This document shows positions 25,696 to 36,600 of a DNA stretch of 64,000 nt, in pieces. A program made the position numbers and the translations under genes. The notes beneath the pieces were generated by a model. That model was given only the letters and a program-made list of their open reading frames with translations. It searched no databases and was not told where the DNA came from. This DNA comes from Desulfoscipio gibsoniae DSM 7213 (GTDB lineage Bacteria > Bacillota > Desulfotomaculia > Desulfotomaculales > Desulfallaceae), in contig NC_021184.1 of the NCBI RefSeq assembly GCF_000233715.2, positions 496,001-560,000 of the forward strand, read 5' to 3'. The first letter of the stretch is position 1. Each line of letters begins with the position of its first letter.

Positions 25696-27501
25696 ATGCT
25701 AAAGGAACTGCTAAATGAATTTACCAGCCACCAGACTCAATACCCCGAGTTTGATGTAGATACAATGGTTGTACAAAATTACCGGCTAAAACCCGGATTG
25801 TATATCCGTTTAAATGAATATGGCGGGATGGATGAATTTTATGTAACGAAAAAAATGGTTTGGCCCGAAAACGACCCTTTGTTGGAGTGGTTTAAACAAG
25901 CTGATTTTGCTAGCAGTTTGATCGAAATGAATAAACCGGTAGATCCCAAGAAGAAAATCCATAGCAATAATTTGTTCACTTTGTTCTGCAAACACGATAC
26001 CTTTGGGGTGGGAGGTGTGCAATCTGAGTTAAGGGAACATATTGACCGTTATTTCAAGGCCTTGCTTGGTGTCAGGGATAAAGAAAGTGCCGAAATTCTA
26101 AAAACCGCAGGATATGAGCCGCTCCAAGCTGAAACCATTGAGAAAAGCAAAACACGTTTTCTTTCTTCTTTGGAAACGGTAGGAGAAATGATTAATCAGC
26201 ATAACATTAAAGACAACTACTATATTAAACTATTTTTGGATGCTAAATTAAATGACTATATTTATGAAAGCGGACGTTACTTGCTCCCTAAAATATTTAA
26301 CAGTAATAGCTATAATATCAAAAGCAATGATCAGGTGCTTGGGTTATCTAACGTAAATATGGGCATGAATGCTAAAAAGCCCTACTTGGAACACAAAACA
26401 ACGGCATTTAAAGTCCCTTATCGCATCACTGCCGAGGAAGGTGTATTATTACGCAAATTGTTTTTGTGGCTTAATGGACAGGAAAGGGAAGGGAAATCCC
26501 TCTATACCGGTTATTTCCCCATCGGCAAACATGATCATCCGGGACTATTTGCCGTGGCAGGTGAGATGAAAGTGCGTAGATCTGCCGTTTATGTCCATTT
26601 AGATAGGGGAATGGATTTAACGGTGGATGATTATGACTTTCTGCCCAGCTTTAAGGACCGGATGGACAAACCGGTGGTTTTCGAAAATTACCTGGATGTC
26701 TCCAACTATCCGGGCGGAACTCTTAACATGCTGAGCGCTGTGGAGGTACATATCAACACCTATTTGTATGGGGGACAGTTGGTCCGTAATTATTATGTGG
26801 AAAAAATTCAAGTTACTGATAAATTACCTAAAGTGTTGGTCGATCAAATCATGTTGACGCGAGAAGCACTGCATTCCTGGTTAAGGAAGGGAAACGATTA
26901 CCCCATGCAAAACTGTGTCGACAAGGCCACGATGGGAGTGCTCCTGGCCCGACTGCAAAATTTGGGGTATATATCCGCCCTGGCTTATGCACTGAATGTC
27001 CGGTTAGCACTTTTAAATTATTTTCGTGAGGGGGAAAACGATATGGGATATGCCATTGAAGAGGCGTATATTGCCTTAAAAGAAAAAGTCACCAAAACCG
27101 ATAGTAAAAAAGAACATGTTGCCTGCCAAAGTGCTATGGAATTTTATCTGGCGATGGGACAACTCCTTTATTATTATTTCAGTCGGAGCAAAGCCCAGAA
27201 ACTACATTATGATGTGTTGTGGCGCGGGATTGCGTCTGCCAAAAGTGTGGAGGACGTCAAAAGAGAACATCGTAAGCATTTTCAAAAATATGCTTACGAC
27301 ATTGATATTGATTATTCCCGTTTTAACAATATGCTGAGTATCGTATCTTCCTATGAACCTGAAGAAGAGGAACCCATTAACCTGGATGCTCTGTTCTATG
27401 GCTTTGCGGCAAACAGCATTATTTATTATAAGGACAAAGATAAAGATACCAAAGGTAATGAGAATAATAAGGAGGCTGCTGAAAATGAAAAAGGAAAATA
27501 G
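25696..27501 (+). CDS. cas8b: Type I-B Cascade large subunit Cas8b (Csh1-like)
   Basis: 601 aa; ATG at 25696 with GGGAGGTG upstream. Length, place between cas6 and cas7, and local motifs (LKPGLYIRLNEYG, TGYFPIGKHDHPGLFAVAGE) fit the Csh1/TM1802 family. It recognises the PAM and positions the target DNA in Cascade. The acidic/Lys-rich C-terminus (EDKDTKG-like repeats of K, D and N) overlaps the cas7 start by 17 bp, which suggests translational coupling. Confidence 0.88.
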   Translation: MLKELLNEFTSHQTQYPEFDVDTMVVQNYRLKPGLYIRLNEYGGMDEFYVTKKMVWPENDPLLEWFKQADFASSLIEMNKPVDPKKKIHSNNLFTLFCKHDTFGVGGVQSELREHIDRYFKALLGVRDKESAEILKTAGYEPLQAETIEKSKTRFLSSLETVGEMINQHNIKDNYYIKLFLDAKLNDYIYESGRYLLPKIFNSNSYNIKSNDQVLGLSNVNMGMNAKKPYLEHKTTAFKVPYRITAEEGVLLRKLFLWLNGQEREGKSLYTGYFPIGKHDHPGLFAVAGEMKVRRSAVYVHLDRGMDLTVDDYDFLPSFKDRMDKPVVFENYLDVSNYPGGTLNMLSAVEVHINTYLYGGQLVRNYYVEKIQVTDKLPKVLVDQIMLTREALHSWLRKGNDYPMQNCVDKATMGVLLARLQNLGYISALAYALNVRLALLNYFREGENDMGYAIEEAYIALKEKVTKTDSKKEHVACQSAMEFYLAMGQLLYYYFSRSKAQKLHYDVLWRGIASAKSVEDVKREHRKHFQKYAYDIDIDYSRFNNMLSIVSSYEPEEEEPINLDALFYGFAANSIIYYKDKDKDTKGNENNKEAAENEKGK

Positions 27502-28417
27502 AGTGTATGGAATTCTTGCCGTCGGTGCTTATATGGCCAATTTCAATGCCGACCTGTCCGGATATCCCAAAACGACTACCGACAATCATATCTTTGGCAG
27601 CGATAAAGCTCTTAAATATCCGATGAAGCGTATGTGGCAGATGCAAGGTGAGCCGGTACTTTATATTAAAAGCATGAAAAGCATGCAAACTGATAAAGAA
27701 GGCGAAAAGATACAGCCTAGAGATCTGAACGAGAGATATACGTACCTCTTCGGGAATTTGGATGAAAAAACTTCTTCTAAAGAGGTTTTAAGCAGGCTGT
27801 TTTCTGCTATAGATGTCATGAATTTCGGCGCTACTTTCGCTGAGAAAAAACAGAACATTAGCATCACGGGGGCGGTACAAATCAACCAGGGACGCAACCT
27901 TTTTGAGGATACCCATGTGCTGACCCAGGAGATTCTTTCGCCATTTCGCAATTCTAACGAAAAAAGTGAGGAAAAACTGGCATCTTCGATGGGGACCAAG
28001 ATTGTTACTGATGAAGCGCATTATGTATATTCATTTTCAGTTAATCCGGCCAATTACAACGTTTTTATTGAGCTGGCCGACGGCTTTGAGGGTTATACCA
28101 GCGAAGCGTACGAAAAATTCAAATGGGCGGCAAGAGTGGCCACCACAGCTTTTAATACCAATTCCAAAAGCGGGTGTGAAAATGAATTGGCCTTGTTTAT
28201 CGAATTGAAAGAGGACAGCCAATTATTTCTGGCCAATTTGGACCGCTATGTTACGGTACGAAAGAAAGGAGATCATATTCTGTACGACCTGAGCAAACTG
28301 GCCAAAGTTTTAGAACCACGCCAGGGGGAAATCCAATCTGTAGAACTTTACTGCAATTTAGACACTGTGGAGGTAGATTACGGGTCACTTCCGTGCAGTG
28401 TTCAGTCTATTTATTAA
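27485..28417 (+). CDS. cas7: Cascade backbone subunit Cas7 (Csh2-like)
   Basis: 310 aa; ATG at 27485 with AAGGAGG 7 nt upstream, inside the 3' end of cas8b. RRM-fold backbone protein: VYGILAVGAYMANFNADLSG, then QGRNLFEDTH and MGTKIVTDEAHYVYSF typical of Csh2. Several copies coat the crRNA. Followed by cas5 after 12 bp. Confidence 0.92.
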   Translation: MKKENRVYGILAVGAYMANFNADLSGYPKTTTDNHIFGSDKALKYPMKRMWQMQGEPVLYIKSMKSMQTDKEGEKIQPRDLNERYTYLFGNLDEKTSSKEVLSRLFSAIDVMNFGATFAEKKQNISITGAVQINQGRNLFEDTHVLTQEILSPFRNSNEKSEEKLASSMGTKIVTDEAHYVYSFSVNPANYNVFIELADGFEGYTSEAYEKFKWAARVATTAFNTNSKSGCENELALFIELKEDSQLFLANLDRYVTVRKKGDHILYDLSKLAKVLEPRQGEIQSVELYCNLDTVEVDYGSLPCSVQSIY

Positions 28418-28429
28418 GAGGTGGAGACG

Positions 28430-29170
28430 ATGAAAAGTCTGTGCTTCACTCTTTCCGGCCCGGCGGCTTGCTTCCGGCAGCCCGACGTGAACACCCAGGT
28501 TTATTTTACCTATAACAATATTCACAAAGTCGCCTTGCTGGGGCTCTTGGGAGCGGTTTTAGGCTTGAGTGGTTACCGCAATGCCAAACTCCACGGACAG
28601 GAAGAGCGAGTCTTTCCGGAATTCTACGAGGTGCTTTCTTCCCTGCTAGTATCTGTAGTCCCCAATGGTAAAAACGGATATTTTACTAAGAAGATACAAT
28701 ACTTCAACAACAGTGTGGGATATGCTTCTAAGGAAAAAGGCGGTAATTTGCAGGTGCGGGAGCAATGGCTGGAAAATCCGAGTTGGACGATTTTCCTGGC
28801 CCAGCATAATCTGGATGATGTTGTCTGGGACAAGCTTTGCAGCAATCTGCTGCAGGGGCAATGCGTTTATATTCCCTATTTAGGCCGCAATGATTTTCCA
28901 GCCCAAATCGAGGATGTGCTTATGGTGGAGCTTTCTCCTTCAAGACAGTCCCGTATTGATTCGCTGTTTTTGTACGAAGGGGATCTCAAAGCTCTGGATG
29001 GAGGCGGACCTTCCCGGTATTTATTTGTGGAAACGGCTCCGATCGGTTTGGTACCAAACTATAATTTTTATGAATTTAGGCGTTATGTTTTTACCAATGG
29101 TACCATCCCCGAAGCGGCGCTGCCCTCCTTTCTCTATACGGACGGGGATCGACAGTATTGCTTCTATTAA
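28430..29170 (+). CDS. cas5: Cascade subunit Cas5 (type I-B)
   Basis: 246 aa from the ATG at 28430 (AGAGGTGGAG upstream; an in-frame GTG at 28421 is an alternative). N-terminal RAMP strand CFTLSGPAACFRQPDVN and the helix HKVALLGLLGAVLGLSGY are typical of Cas5 of I-B systems. It caps the crRNA 5' handle. Confidence 0.92.
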   Translation: MKSLCFTLSGPAACFRQPDVNTQVYFTYNNIHKVALLGLLGAVLGLSGYRNAKLHGQEERVFPEFYEVLSSLLVSVVPNGKNGYFTKKIQYFNNSVGYASKEKGGNLQVREQWLENPSWTIFLAQHNLDDVVWDKLCSNLLQGQCVYIPYLGRNDFPAQIEDVLMVELSPSRQSRIDSLFLYEGDLKALDGGGPSRYLFVETAPIGLVPNYNFYEFRRYVFTNGTIPEAALPSFLYTDGDRQYCFY

Positions 29171-29200
29171 ATTACAGTGAATTACAGCGAATTACAGTGC
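29171..29200 (+). repeat. Three tandem 10-bp repeats between cas5 and cas3
   Basis: ATTACAGTGA, ATTACAGCGA, ATTACAGTGC in direct succession right after the cas5 stop. Role unknown; may be a slippage product or a binding site in the 84-bp gap. Confidence 0.7.
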
Positions 29201-29254
29201 AGAGAAGTCGAATCGGTTTCGGCTTCCTGTTTGCCTTAATTCGGAGGTTGGCCC

Positions 29255-31639
29255 ATGAAAAAGATTAAATTGATTACCCCGGTGTTGTTGCAAGATGCTC
29301 GTTATCTGGCCCATACCAGGAAAACCGGCGGCATCAGGGAAACGGAAACCCTGTTGGCCCATTCCGAACTAACGCTGCGCTATTACGAGGTGTATTGCGA
29401 GCAGAAAAGAATGGGCGAAATTATCCAAAGATTGATTGCCGCCTGTGGTTTTCGGGGAGAAGAAGCACAAACAGTCTATCTAATGTTTCTATATGCCATT
29501 TATTTGCATGATGCGGGAAAAATCAATCCCCGCTATCAATACGAGGTGTTGGAAAACGCATCGTTTGGAGCCGATCGCAGACAGGCAAGAAATACCCATC
29601 ATGCCCTGGCTTCCGCTTATATTTATATTGATCATATGTACAAGATCCTGCTTAATAATCCATCGGAGGCCGTACAAAAATGCCTGGCAGCCTTTGCCTA
29701 TTGTATCTGTAGACACCACGGAAAATTAGATAACGGACATGATTTTTCTAACCTAGAAACCTGGGATGAAAAATATTACCAAAGCGAACTGGACGGCAGT
29801 ATTTTTGAGTATGTCCGCTATTATATGCAGGAGTCTGGAGTGGTTGAACAGCCGCTCAGCTTCTATATCCTGTGCCGATTGCTATACGCTTTAATTACAG
29901 GCTGCGATTACTGTGCCACACAGGAGTTTATGACAGGCCACTCCATGCGGCCTGCGGTAATTCAAAATGGCGGTGAAAATTTAAAGCGGTGCTACGATGG
30001 CAGCGCTATCTGCCGGAGCATTCGTCAATACCAGAAAGATCCCGCAGCCTTTAGTGGAAATCCGATCAATGCCCTGCGCAATCAATTATTTTTAGAAACT
30101 GAGCAGAACTTGCTGGCCCGGCGAGATGCCCATATATATTACCTGGAAGCACCTACGGGGGCTGGAAAAACCAATATGGCTATCAACCTTGCCCTGCGTG
30201 TTTTGGAGATGGATTCCAAGATAAATAATGTCTTTTACATTTTCCCCTTTAATACCCTGGTGGAACAGACCAGAAAAACCATGCATCCTTTTTTTGGTGA
30301 TCAATTGGTGGTAATCAACTCCATCACGCCGGTTGTGATGGGTAGAGACGACCGCAAAGATAATTATGAGGTGGCCTGGCTGGATCATATTTTTAACAAT
30401 TATCCAATTGTCTTGACTTCTCATATTAACTTTTTCAATGCTTTGTTTGGCTGTGGGCGTGAGCAGTGCTTTCCTTTGCTCAAACTATGCAACAGTGTGG
30501 TGATCCTTGATGAAATCCAAAGTTATAAAAATAGCATTTGGCGGGAGATAATTAGTTTCCTGCAGAGTTATGCTCAACAGCTGCACATTAAAATCATCAT
30601 GATGTCGGCTACGCTGCCGCAGCTGGATCAAATGCTTAGGACGGTGGACGCACAATTTGCCACACTGGTGGAAGATCCGCAAAGGTATTACAGGCACCCG
30701 CTCTTCCAAGGAAGAGTTCGGCTGGATTTTTCTCTGTTGGAAAAAGGGAAGATTACTCTGGAGGAATTGAAAGAAGAAGTTTTGCGTTTCCAGGGTAAAC
30801 GAGTACTGGTGGAATTCATCAAGAAAAGGACAGCCAGGGAATTTTACGAGCTTTGCAAAGAAGCGTGTAATGTTGTTTTGCTTACGGGTGACGACAATGT
30901 TGCCAGGAGGGATCAGGTCATCCGGCGGATCGACAGCGGTGAGAAACTGATTCTCATCGCCACTCAGGTCATCGAAGCAGGTGTCAACATTGATATGGAA
31001 ACCGGTTTTAAAGATATCTCTCTTCCCGATGCCGAAGAACAATTTTTGGGAAGGATCAATAGGTCATGTCTGAATGTCGGAGGTGCTGTTGCTTACTTTT
31101 TTGATTTGGATGATGCATCGTTTATTTACAGGGGGGATGCCAGGCTGAGCTATTCTATCCAGGATCCTGCCATACGGCAAAATCTTCAGAAAAAACAATT
31201 TGGCGAAATTTACGTCCGGGTTTTTTCAGATCTAATTGCTCAAACAAGTAAAGCCAATGAGAAAAACCTGGCTAATCTTGATGAGAATTGTGCACAGTTT
31301 AATTGTAAGAAAATAGAAGAGCAAATGCGCTTAATTGATCGTAACTGGCAGCTTTTTATCCCTTATGTCTGGGAGGACTTGGACGGATATCAGGTGTGGG
31401 AGGAATTCAAGGCTTTAAGCGGCAATCGGGAAATGGGCTACGCTCAGCGTATGGTGGAGTATTCCAGATTGGCACTAAAAATGTCCTACTTTACCTTTTC
31501 GGTATTCCGGGACAAAATTCCCGCCGGTGCCGAGGAATATGGCGGCTATTATTTTATTGATGGCGGGGAGCGTTTCGTCGAAGATGGGGTTTTGGACAGA
31601 GAAGCGTTGGAAAAATATTATGGAGGGATATTTTTATAA
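29255..31639 (+). CDS. cas3: Cas3 helicase-nuclease (HD and SF2 domains fused)
   Basis: 794 aa; CGGAGG precedes the ATG. HD nuclease: His36, HD at 85-86, HH at 115-116 and HH at 154-155. SF2 helicase: Walker A APTGAGKT about 299-306, DEIQ at 419-422 (DEAD-box position), SAT at 451-453, and motif VI GRINR near 600. It unwinds and degrades DNA bound by Cascade. Overlaps cas4 by one base. Confidence 0.95.
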   Translation: MKKIKLITPVLLQDARYLAHTRKTGGIRETETLLAHSELTLRYYEVYCEQKRMGEIIQRLIAACGFRGEEAQTVYLMFLYAIYLHDAGKINPRYQYEVLENASFGADRRQARNTHHALASAYIYIDHMYKILLNNPSEAVQKCLAAFAYCICRHHGKLDNGHDFSNLETWDEKYYQSELDGSIFEYVRYYMQESGVVEQPLSFYILCRLLYALITGCDYCATQEFMTGHSMRPAVIQNGGENLKRCYDGSAICRSIRQYQKDPAAFSGNPINALRNQLFLETEQNLLARRDAHIYYLEAPTGAGKTNMAINLALRVLEMDSKINNVFYIFPFNTLVEQTRKTMHPFFGDQLVVINSITPVVMGRDDRKDNYEVAWLDHIFNNYPIVLTSHINFFNALFGCGREQCFPLLKLCNSVVILDEIQSYKNSIWREIISFLQSYAQQLHIKIIMMSATLPQLDQMLRTVDAQFATLVEDPQRYYRHPLFQGRVRLDFSLLEKGKITLEELKEEVLRFQGKRVLVEFIKKRTAREFYELCKEACNVVLLTGDDNVARRDQVIRRIDSGEKLILIATQVIEAGVNIDMETGFKDISLPDAEEQFLGRINRSCLNVGGAVAYFFDLDDASFIYRGDARLSYSIQDPAIRQNLQKKQFGEIYVRVFSDLIAQTSKANEKNLANLDENCAQFNCKKIEEQMRLIDRNWQLFIPYVWEDLDGYQVWEEFKALSGNREMGYAQRMVEYSRLALKMSYFTFSVFRDKIPAGAEEYGGYYFIDGGERFVEDGVLDREALEKYYGGIFL

Positions 31640-32124
31640 TGCTGACCGGAACGGTAGTCAATTATTATACGCATTGCCAAAGGCAGTGCTGGTTGTTTTA
31701 CCACAATTTAAATCTGGAGGACAATTCGGAAGATGTACGGATTGGCAAGGTACTGCATGAACTAAAAAAGCAGGGAAAAGAAGAGATAGCACTGGACGGT
31801 ATCAAGCTAGATAAATTAACGGCGGAATATGTTACAGAAATCAAAAAATCTGATGCCGATCTGGCAGCGGCCAAGGCTCAATTAGAGTTTTATCTCGTTG
31901 TTTTGCACGATAAAGGAATTATACGCAAGGGGCGTTTGGAATGCCTGGAAAAAAACAAACAAAGCAAAAGCGTTCATACTTTGATGCTGACGGAAGGAGA
32001 GATAGAGGAACGCAAGGTCCAATACCGCCAGATAGAGGAATTTTTAAATCGAGAGCTGCCGCCGCCTCCTATCCGGAAGCCGATTTGTAAAAAATGTGCA
32101 TATTACGAATACTGTTTCATCTAA
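31639..32124 (+). CDS. cas4: Cas4 nuclease (RecB-like, iron-sulfur)
   Basis: 161 aa. One N-terminal cysteine region (THCQRQCW), nuclease residues in RIGKVLHE, the Asp of ALDGIKL, EIKKS and QLEFY, and a C-terminal cluster (CKKCAYYEYC). Cas4 trims prespacers and selects PAMs during adaptation. Directly before cas1. Confidence 0.92.
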   Translation: MLTGTVVNYYTHCQRQCWLFYHNLNLEDNSEDVRIGKVLHELKKQGKEEIALDGIKLDKLTAEYVTEIKKSDADLAAAKAQLEFYLVVLHDKGIIRKGRLECLEKNKQSKSVHTLMLTEGEIEERKVQYRQIEEFLNRELPPPPIRKPICKKCAYYEYCFI

Positions 32125-32184
32125 AGGGAGGGATGGAGGATAGGTAAGAGCAGTGATACCCGATATATTTTTTCAACCGGAGAT

Positions 32185-33147
32185 TTGTATCAGAAGGATT
32201 TTTCAATTGTGTTCCGCAAAGAAGACGGTAATTTTTATCTCCCCATTAAGGATACGCGGGAGCTGTATTGTTTTAATGAAATCACCCTAAGTACAAAATT
32301 GCTTCAACTTTTAGCTAAAGTAGGCATTGTGGTGCATTTCTTTGGTTATTATGAAAATTACATCGGGACATTTTATCCCAAAGAACAATTATTGAGCGGG
32401 AGGCTGACGGTTGCTCAGGCTTTGGCTTATGAGCAAAACAGGTTAAAGATTGCCGGGCCGATTGTTAAAGGGATTGCTAAAAATATTCACTTTGTGCTGT
32501 ACCATTACTACCGGCATGGGAAAAGTGAGCTAAAAGATTATCTGGACTGGCTGCGCAAAGATGTTTCGCGCCTTGCCGATGCTGTCGGCGATATTAAACA
32601 GTTGCTGCGTATTGAAGGGGAAATTTGGGCTCGATTTTATCAGACTTTTCGGTTAATCCTGCCCGAGTCTTTTGCCATGAACAAGAGGGTAAAACGTCCG
32701 CCTGACAATCCCATTAATGCCCTGATATCTTTTGGTAATACCTTGTTGTACACAAAAACAATTACGGAAATTTACCATACCCACTTGAATCAAACTATTT
32801 CTTTTCTGCACGAACCTGCAGAGAGACGTTTTTCTTTAAGCTTGGATTTATCGGAAGTATTTAAACCGGTATTAGTTTATAAAACTATTTTTGATTGTGT
32901 AAACAACCGTAAAATTACAGTGGAAAAGCATTTTGATAAAAAGCTGAATTACGCCTTGCTAAACGAGATTGGACGCAAAACGTTTATTGAAGCCTTTGAA
33001 GAACGGCTGAACCAAACGTTTGAACATCAAACCTTAAAAAGGAGGTGTAGCTATAAACAAGCTATTCGGTTAGACGGATACAAGTTAATTAAGCATATTT
33101 TGGAAGGGAAAAACTTCGTTCCTTTCTGCATGGAGGATAAAAAGTGA
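32185..33147 (+). CDS. cas1: Cas1 integrase
   Basis: 320 aa from the TTG at 32185. The integrase Glu is in RIEGEIWARFY and the His/Asp pair in FLHEPAERRFSLSLDLSE. The frame is open further upstream and encodes a native-looking first beta strand (DTRYIFSTGDLY), but the only codon placed after the strong site GGGAGG is ATA at 32140; the nearby ATG at 32133 is in another frame and stops after four codons. So the start codon is mutated, non-canonical, or the protein begins at the TTG without its first strand. Overlaps cas2 by 4 bp. Confidence 0.9.
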   Translation: MYQKDFSIVFRKEDGNFYLPIKDTRELYCFNEITLSTKLLQLLAKVGIVVHFFGYYENYIGTFYPKEQLLSGRLTVAQALAYEQNRLKIAGPIVKGIAKNIHFVLYHYYRHGKSELKDYLDWLRKDVSRLADAVGDIKQLLRIEGEIWARFYQTFRLILPESFAMNKRVKRPPDNPINALISFGNTLLYTKTITEIYHTHLNQTISFLHEPAERRFSLSLDLSEVFKPVLVYKTIFDCVNNRKITVEKHFDKKLNYALLNEIGRKTFIEAFEERLNQTFEHQTLKRRCSYKQAIRLDGYKLIKHILEGKNFVPFCMEDKK

Positions 33148-33428
33148 ACAAGCCAAATTATAATTATGCAATTGTTTTTTACGATGTGGGCGAGAAACGG
33201 GTTGCTAAAATATTTAAAATTTGCAAACAATATCTGAAACATTATCAAAAATCTGTATTCAGGGGACACATTACCCCGGGAAACTATCTGGAACTTAAAG
33301 GGAAATTAAAGAAGGCTATTGATCCAGACCATGACTTTGTAACCTTTATTCAAACTATAAGCGAGTCTTCTTTCCACGAAGAAAGTATTGGGAATACGGG
33401 AGTTAACCCGGAGTCAATTATTATTTGA
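33144..33428 (+). CDS. cas2: Cas2
   Basis: 94 aa, GTG start overlapping the cas1 stop. Ferredoxin-like dimer protein: YAIVFYDVGEKRVAKIFKIC with the conserved Asp after the first strand, then QKSVFRGHIT. It bridges two Cas1 dimers in the adaptation complex. Last cas gene; the leader begins right after its stop. Confidence 0.93.
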   Translation: MNKPNYNYAIVFYDVGEKRVAKIFKICKQYLKHYQKSVFRGHITPGNYLELKGKLKKAIDPDHDFVTFIQTISESSFHEESIGNTGVNPESIII

Positions 33429-33606
33429 TTTTTTCCAAGTGAGATTATAGAGTTATAATGTTAAGTGTTTGAAAGTAGTGGGGAAGAGGTTCTTTGGATT
33501 ATATTTATTCTGAAAGTGGGGATCACTTGGAAAAATGAGTGCGAAAGCCTGATATAATGCCCCTTAGAGGATTGTTTATAAGGCAGAAAATATCCAATTT
33601 GTCTTG
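33429..33606 (+). promoter_or_regulatory. CRISPR leader
   Basis: 178 bp between cas2 and the first repeat. It contains a perfect 13-bp inverted repeat, TTTTTCCAAGTGA (33430-33442) and TCACTTGGAAAAA (33523-33535), 80 bp apart, and an extended -10 element TGATATAAT about 50 bp before the first repeat, the likely promoter of the pre-crRNA. Location fixes polarity: newest spacers are at 33.6 kb. Confidence 0.75.
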
Positions 33607-36600
33607 GTGGAACCAACACATTTGATGTATTGAAATCGATATGTAGCATAATATACTTAACGTATTATATTAGTGGAACCAACACATTTGATGTATTGAA
33701 ATTTCTAGCCACAGCCACGGATCCACCGCGGCTTTCGTGGAACCAACACATTTGATGTATTGAAATAGGGCTAAAAAGCCCCAGAGATTTACCCTCCCCC
33801 TCGTGGAACCAACACATTTGATGTATTGAAATATGTTGCGTGGGTGGTAAAGAAGAACAAAACAATGCGTGGAACCAACACATTTGATGTATTGAAATAT
33901 CTGCCACTGTGCCCTTGTGTACTCTTGCTTGGTTGTGGAACCAACACATTTGATGTATTGAAATATCAACATTGCTCACTTCCCCCTATTGAAAAATAAA
34001 GTGGAACCAACACATTTGATGTATTGAAATCTTTTTAAACAGTTTTTCATCTAGTTGCCTGGCCACGTGGAACCAACACATTTGATGTATTGAAATAAGT
34101 AAAACCATGCTCTCGTAAAGTGTCCGGTACAAGTGGAACCAACACATTTGATGTATTGAAATAGTGAGGGAGGTGCGATATTTGGAGAGGCCGATTTGTG
34201 GAACCAACACATTTGATGTATTGAAATCTTGGTAGTTAACTGTTTGCAGGTAGTTTTTTAGAGTGGAACCAACACATTTGATGTATTGAAATATTACACC
34301 GTGGGATGATTATTGCAGCGCATTGGCCAGTGGAACCAACACATTTGATGTATTGAAATTCATTACCCCCGTTACCCTTCCTTGGCCTCCCCCGCCGTGG
34401 AACCAACACATTTGATGTATTGAAATTTTTTTAGGTCTTCTTTGATGGAGACAACCAATGCGTGGAACCAACACATTTGATGTATTGAAATAATTTTGTA
34501 CCCCAGATAATGCGCTCCAGCGCCCTGTGGAACCAACACATTTGATGTATTGAAATATATAACAAGTGGTCGGCTTTATCTGCGCAATGCACGTGGAACC
34601 AACACATTTGATGTATTGAAATTTGGTTCTTATTGGCATTCTCATTCTGAATATCTCCTGTGGAACCAACACATTTGATGTATTGAAATATGCTTATCGT
34701 AGCGGTGCCATTTATGGGAACGGTGTGGAACCAACACATTTGATGTATTGAAATGACTTACAGGCGGCCGGACCCAACTACCTGGAGAGTGGAACCAACA
34801 CATTTGATGTATTGAAATCCTTGCCGTCCTTGGCCGGTGGAGCTATGCTGTACGTGGAACCAACACATTTGATGTATTGAAATACGAAATAGGATTCAGG
34901 GTAGACGTTGGTGGCCTTGTGGAACCAACACATTTGATGTATTGAAATATGTTTATATCACTGTCTCCGGAAGCGGTGTAAAAGGTGGAACCAACACATT
35001 TGATGTATTGAAATTCGGTATAAATCAGGGTGTTTTCCCGAGTAAGCGTACGTGGAACCAACACATTTGATGTATTGAAATCATTCATCTTTCCACATAA
35101 GCTCTCTCGCATCCTGTGTGGAACCAACACATTTGATGTATTGAAATACGTTGATATAACCGAAAAGGACCGTGAGCGGTAGTGGAACCAACACATTTGA
35201 TGTATTGAAATTTGTGACGCTCTTTGTAATAATGGCAGCGTGGGCAGGTGGAACCAACACATTTGATGTATTGAAATATCTTTCCAACCCGGCACCATTG
35301 ATTTGCCTTTAAGTGGAACCAACACATTTGATGTATTGAAATAAGTTTGACCCCGCACTCACTAAGACATACGCATACGTGGAACCAACACATTTGATGT
35401 ATTGAAATATCTTTGATTTACCCATCACCCGACCTGCCTTTCCGTGGAACCAACACATTTGATGTATTGAAATTATTTCTGATTCCAGCTTGCTTCGGCT
35501 GGAAAGTGTGGAACCAACACATTTGATGTATTGAAATATGCCATAGACTTTTTTAATAGCTTCATAAATAACGTGGAACCAACACATTTGATGTATTGAA
35601 ATCATCACCGCAGGCCAATTTCCAGGCTGTCTGTCATGTGGAACCAACACATTTGATGTATTGAAATACCGTTACTCCAATCCTGGCGAGGTAGTATATG
35701 ATCGTGGAACCAACACATTTGATGTATTGAAATCTGGTTCACTCTGTAAATAGCGGTAAACTCTGTGTAGTGGAACCAACACATTTGATGTATTGAAATC
35801 TACCCCCGCCCCCTCTCGTCTAACTCAGCTAAGGCGTGGAACCAACACATTTGATGTATTGAAATTTTAATGCCCGAGCACTGGCCGCCCCGCGTTCCCG
35901 GTGGAACCAACACATTTGATGTATTGAAATATAGCACGATCAAATACCCACAGGCCGAGGTTATAGTGGAACCAACACATTTGATGTATTGAAATCTGCC
36001 TATTCGGGAGATTTACCGTATTTGGGGAAGAGTGGAACCAACACATTTGATGTATTGAAATAACAACGTCGGCCCAAAGTCACACCTGTCTATAGCGTGG
36101 AACCAACACATTTGATGTATTGAAATTTTCGAAGAATAGTTTAATAGCCTGGATGTTCCCAGTGGAACCAACACATTTGATGTATTGAAATCAGAATTAA
36201 GTGGGGCGTGTTTGAGAAGTTGGAGTTGTGGAACCAACACATTTGATGTATTGAAATTGTGAAGATTATTAACCTGATTGGTTGTGTCGATGGTGGAACC
36301 AACACATTTGATGTATTGAAATGTGGGGGGATGAACACCTGCTTGCCGATGCCCTGGTGGAACCAACACATTTGATGTATTGAAATAAAAATTGGAGGTG
36401 CGGTAAATGTTAAAAGTGGTTACGTGGAACCAACACATTTGATGTATTGAAATAACTCCAAAACAAGGAAATGACAGGCAAGCAATTCTCGTGGAACCAA
36501 CACATTTGATGTATTGAAATCGAGAATGTACCAGATGAATTTATTGTGCAGGTAAGTGGAACCAACACATTTGATGTATTGAAATAGCTCAACCACTGGT

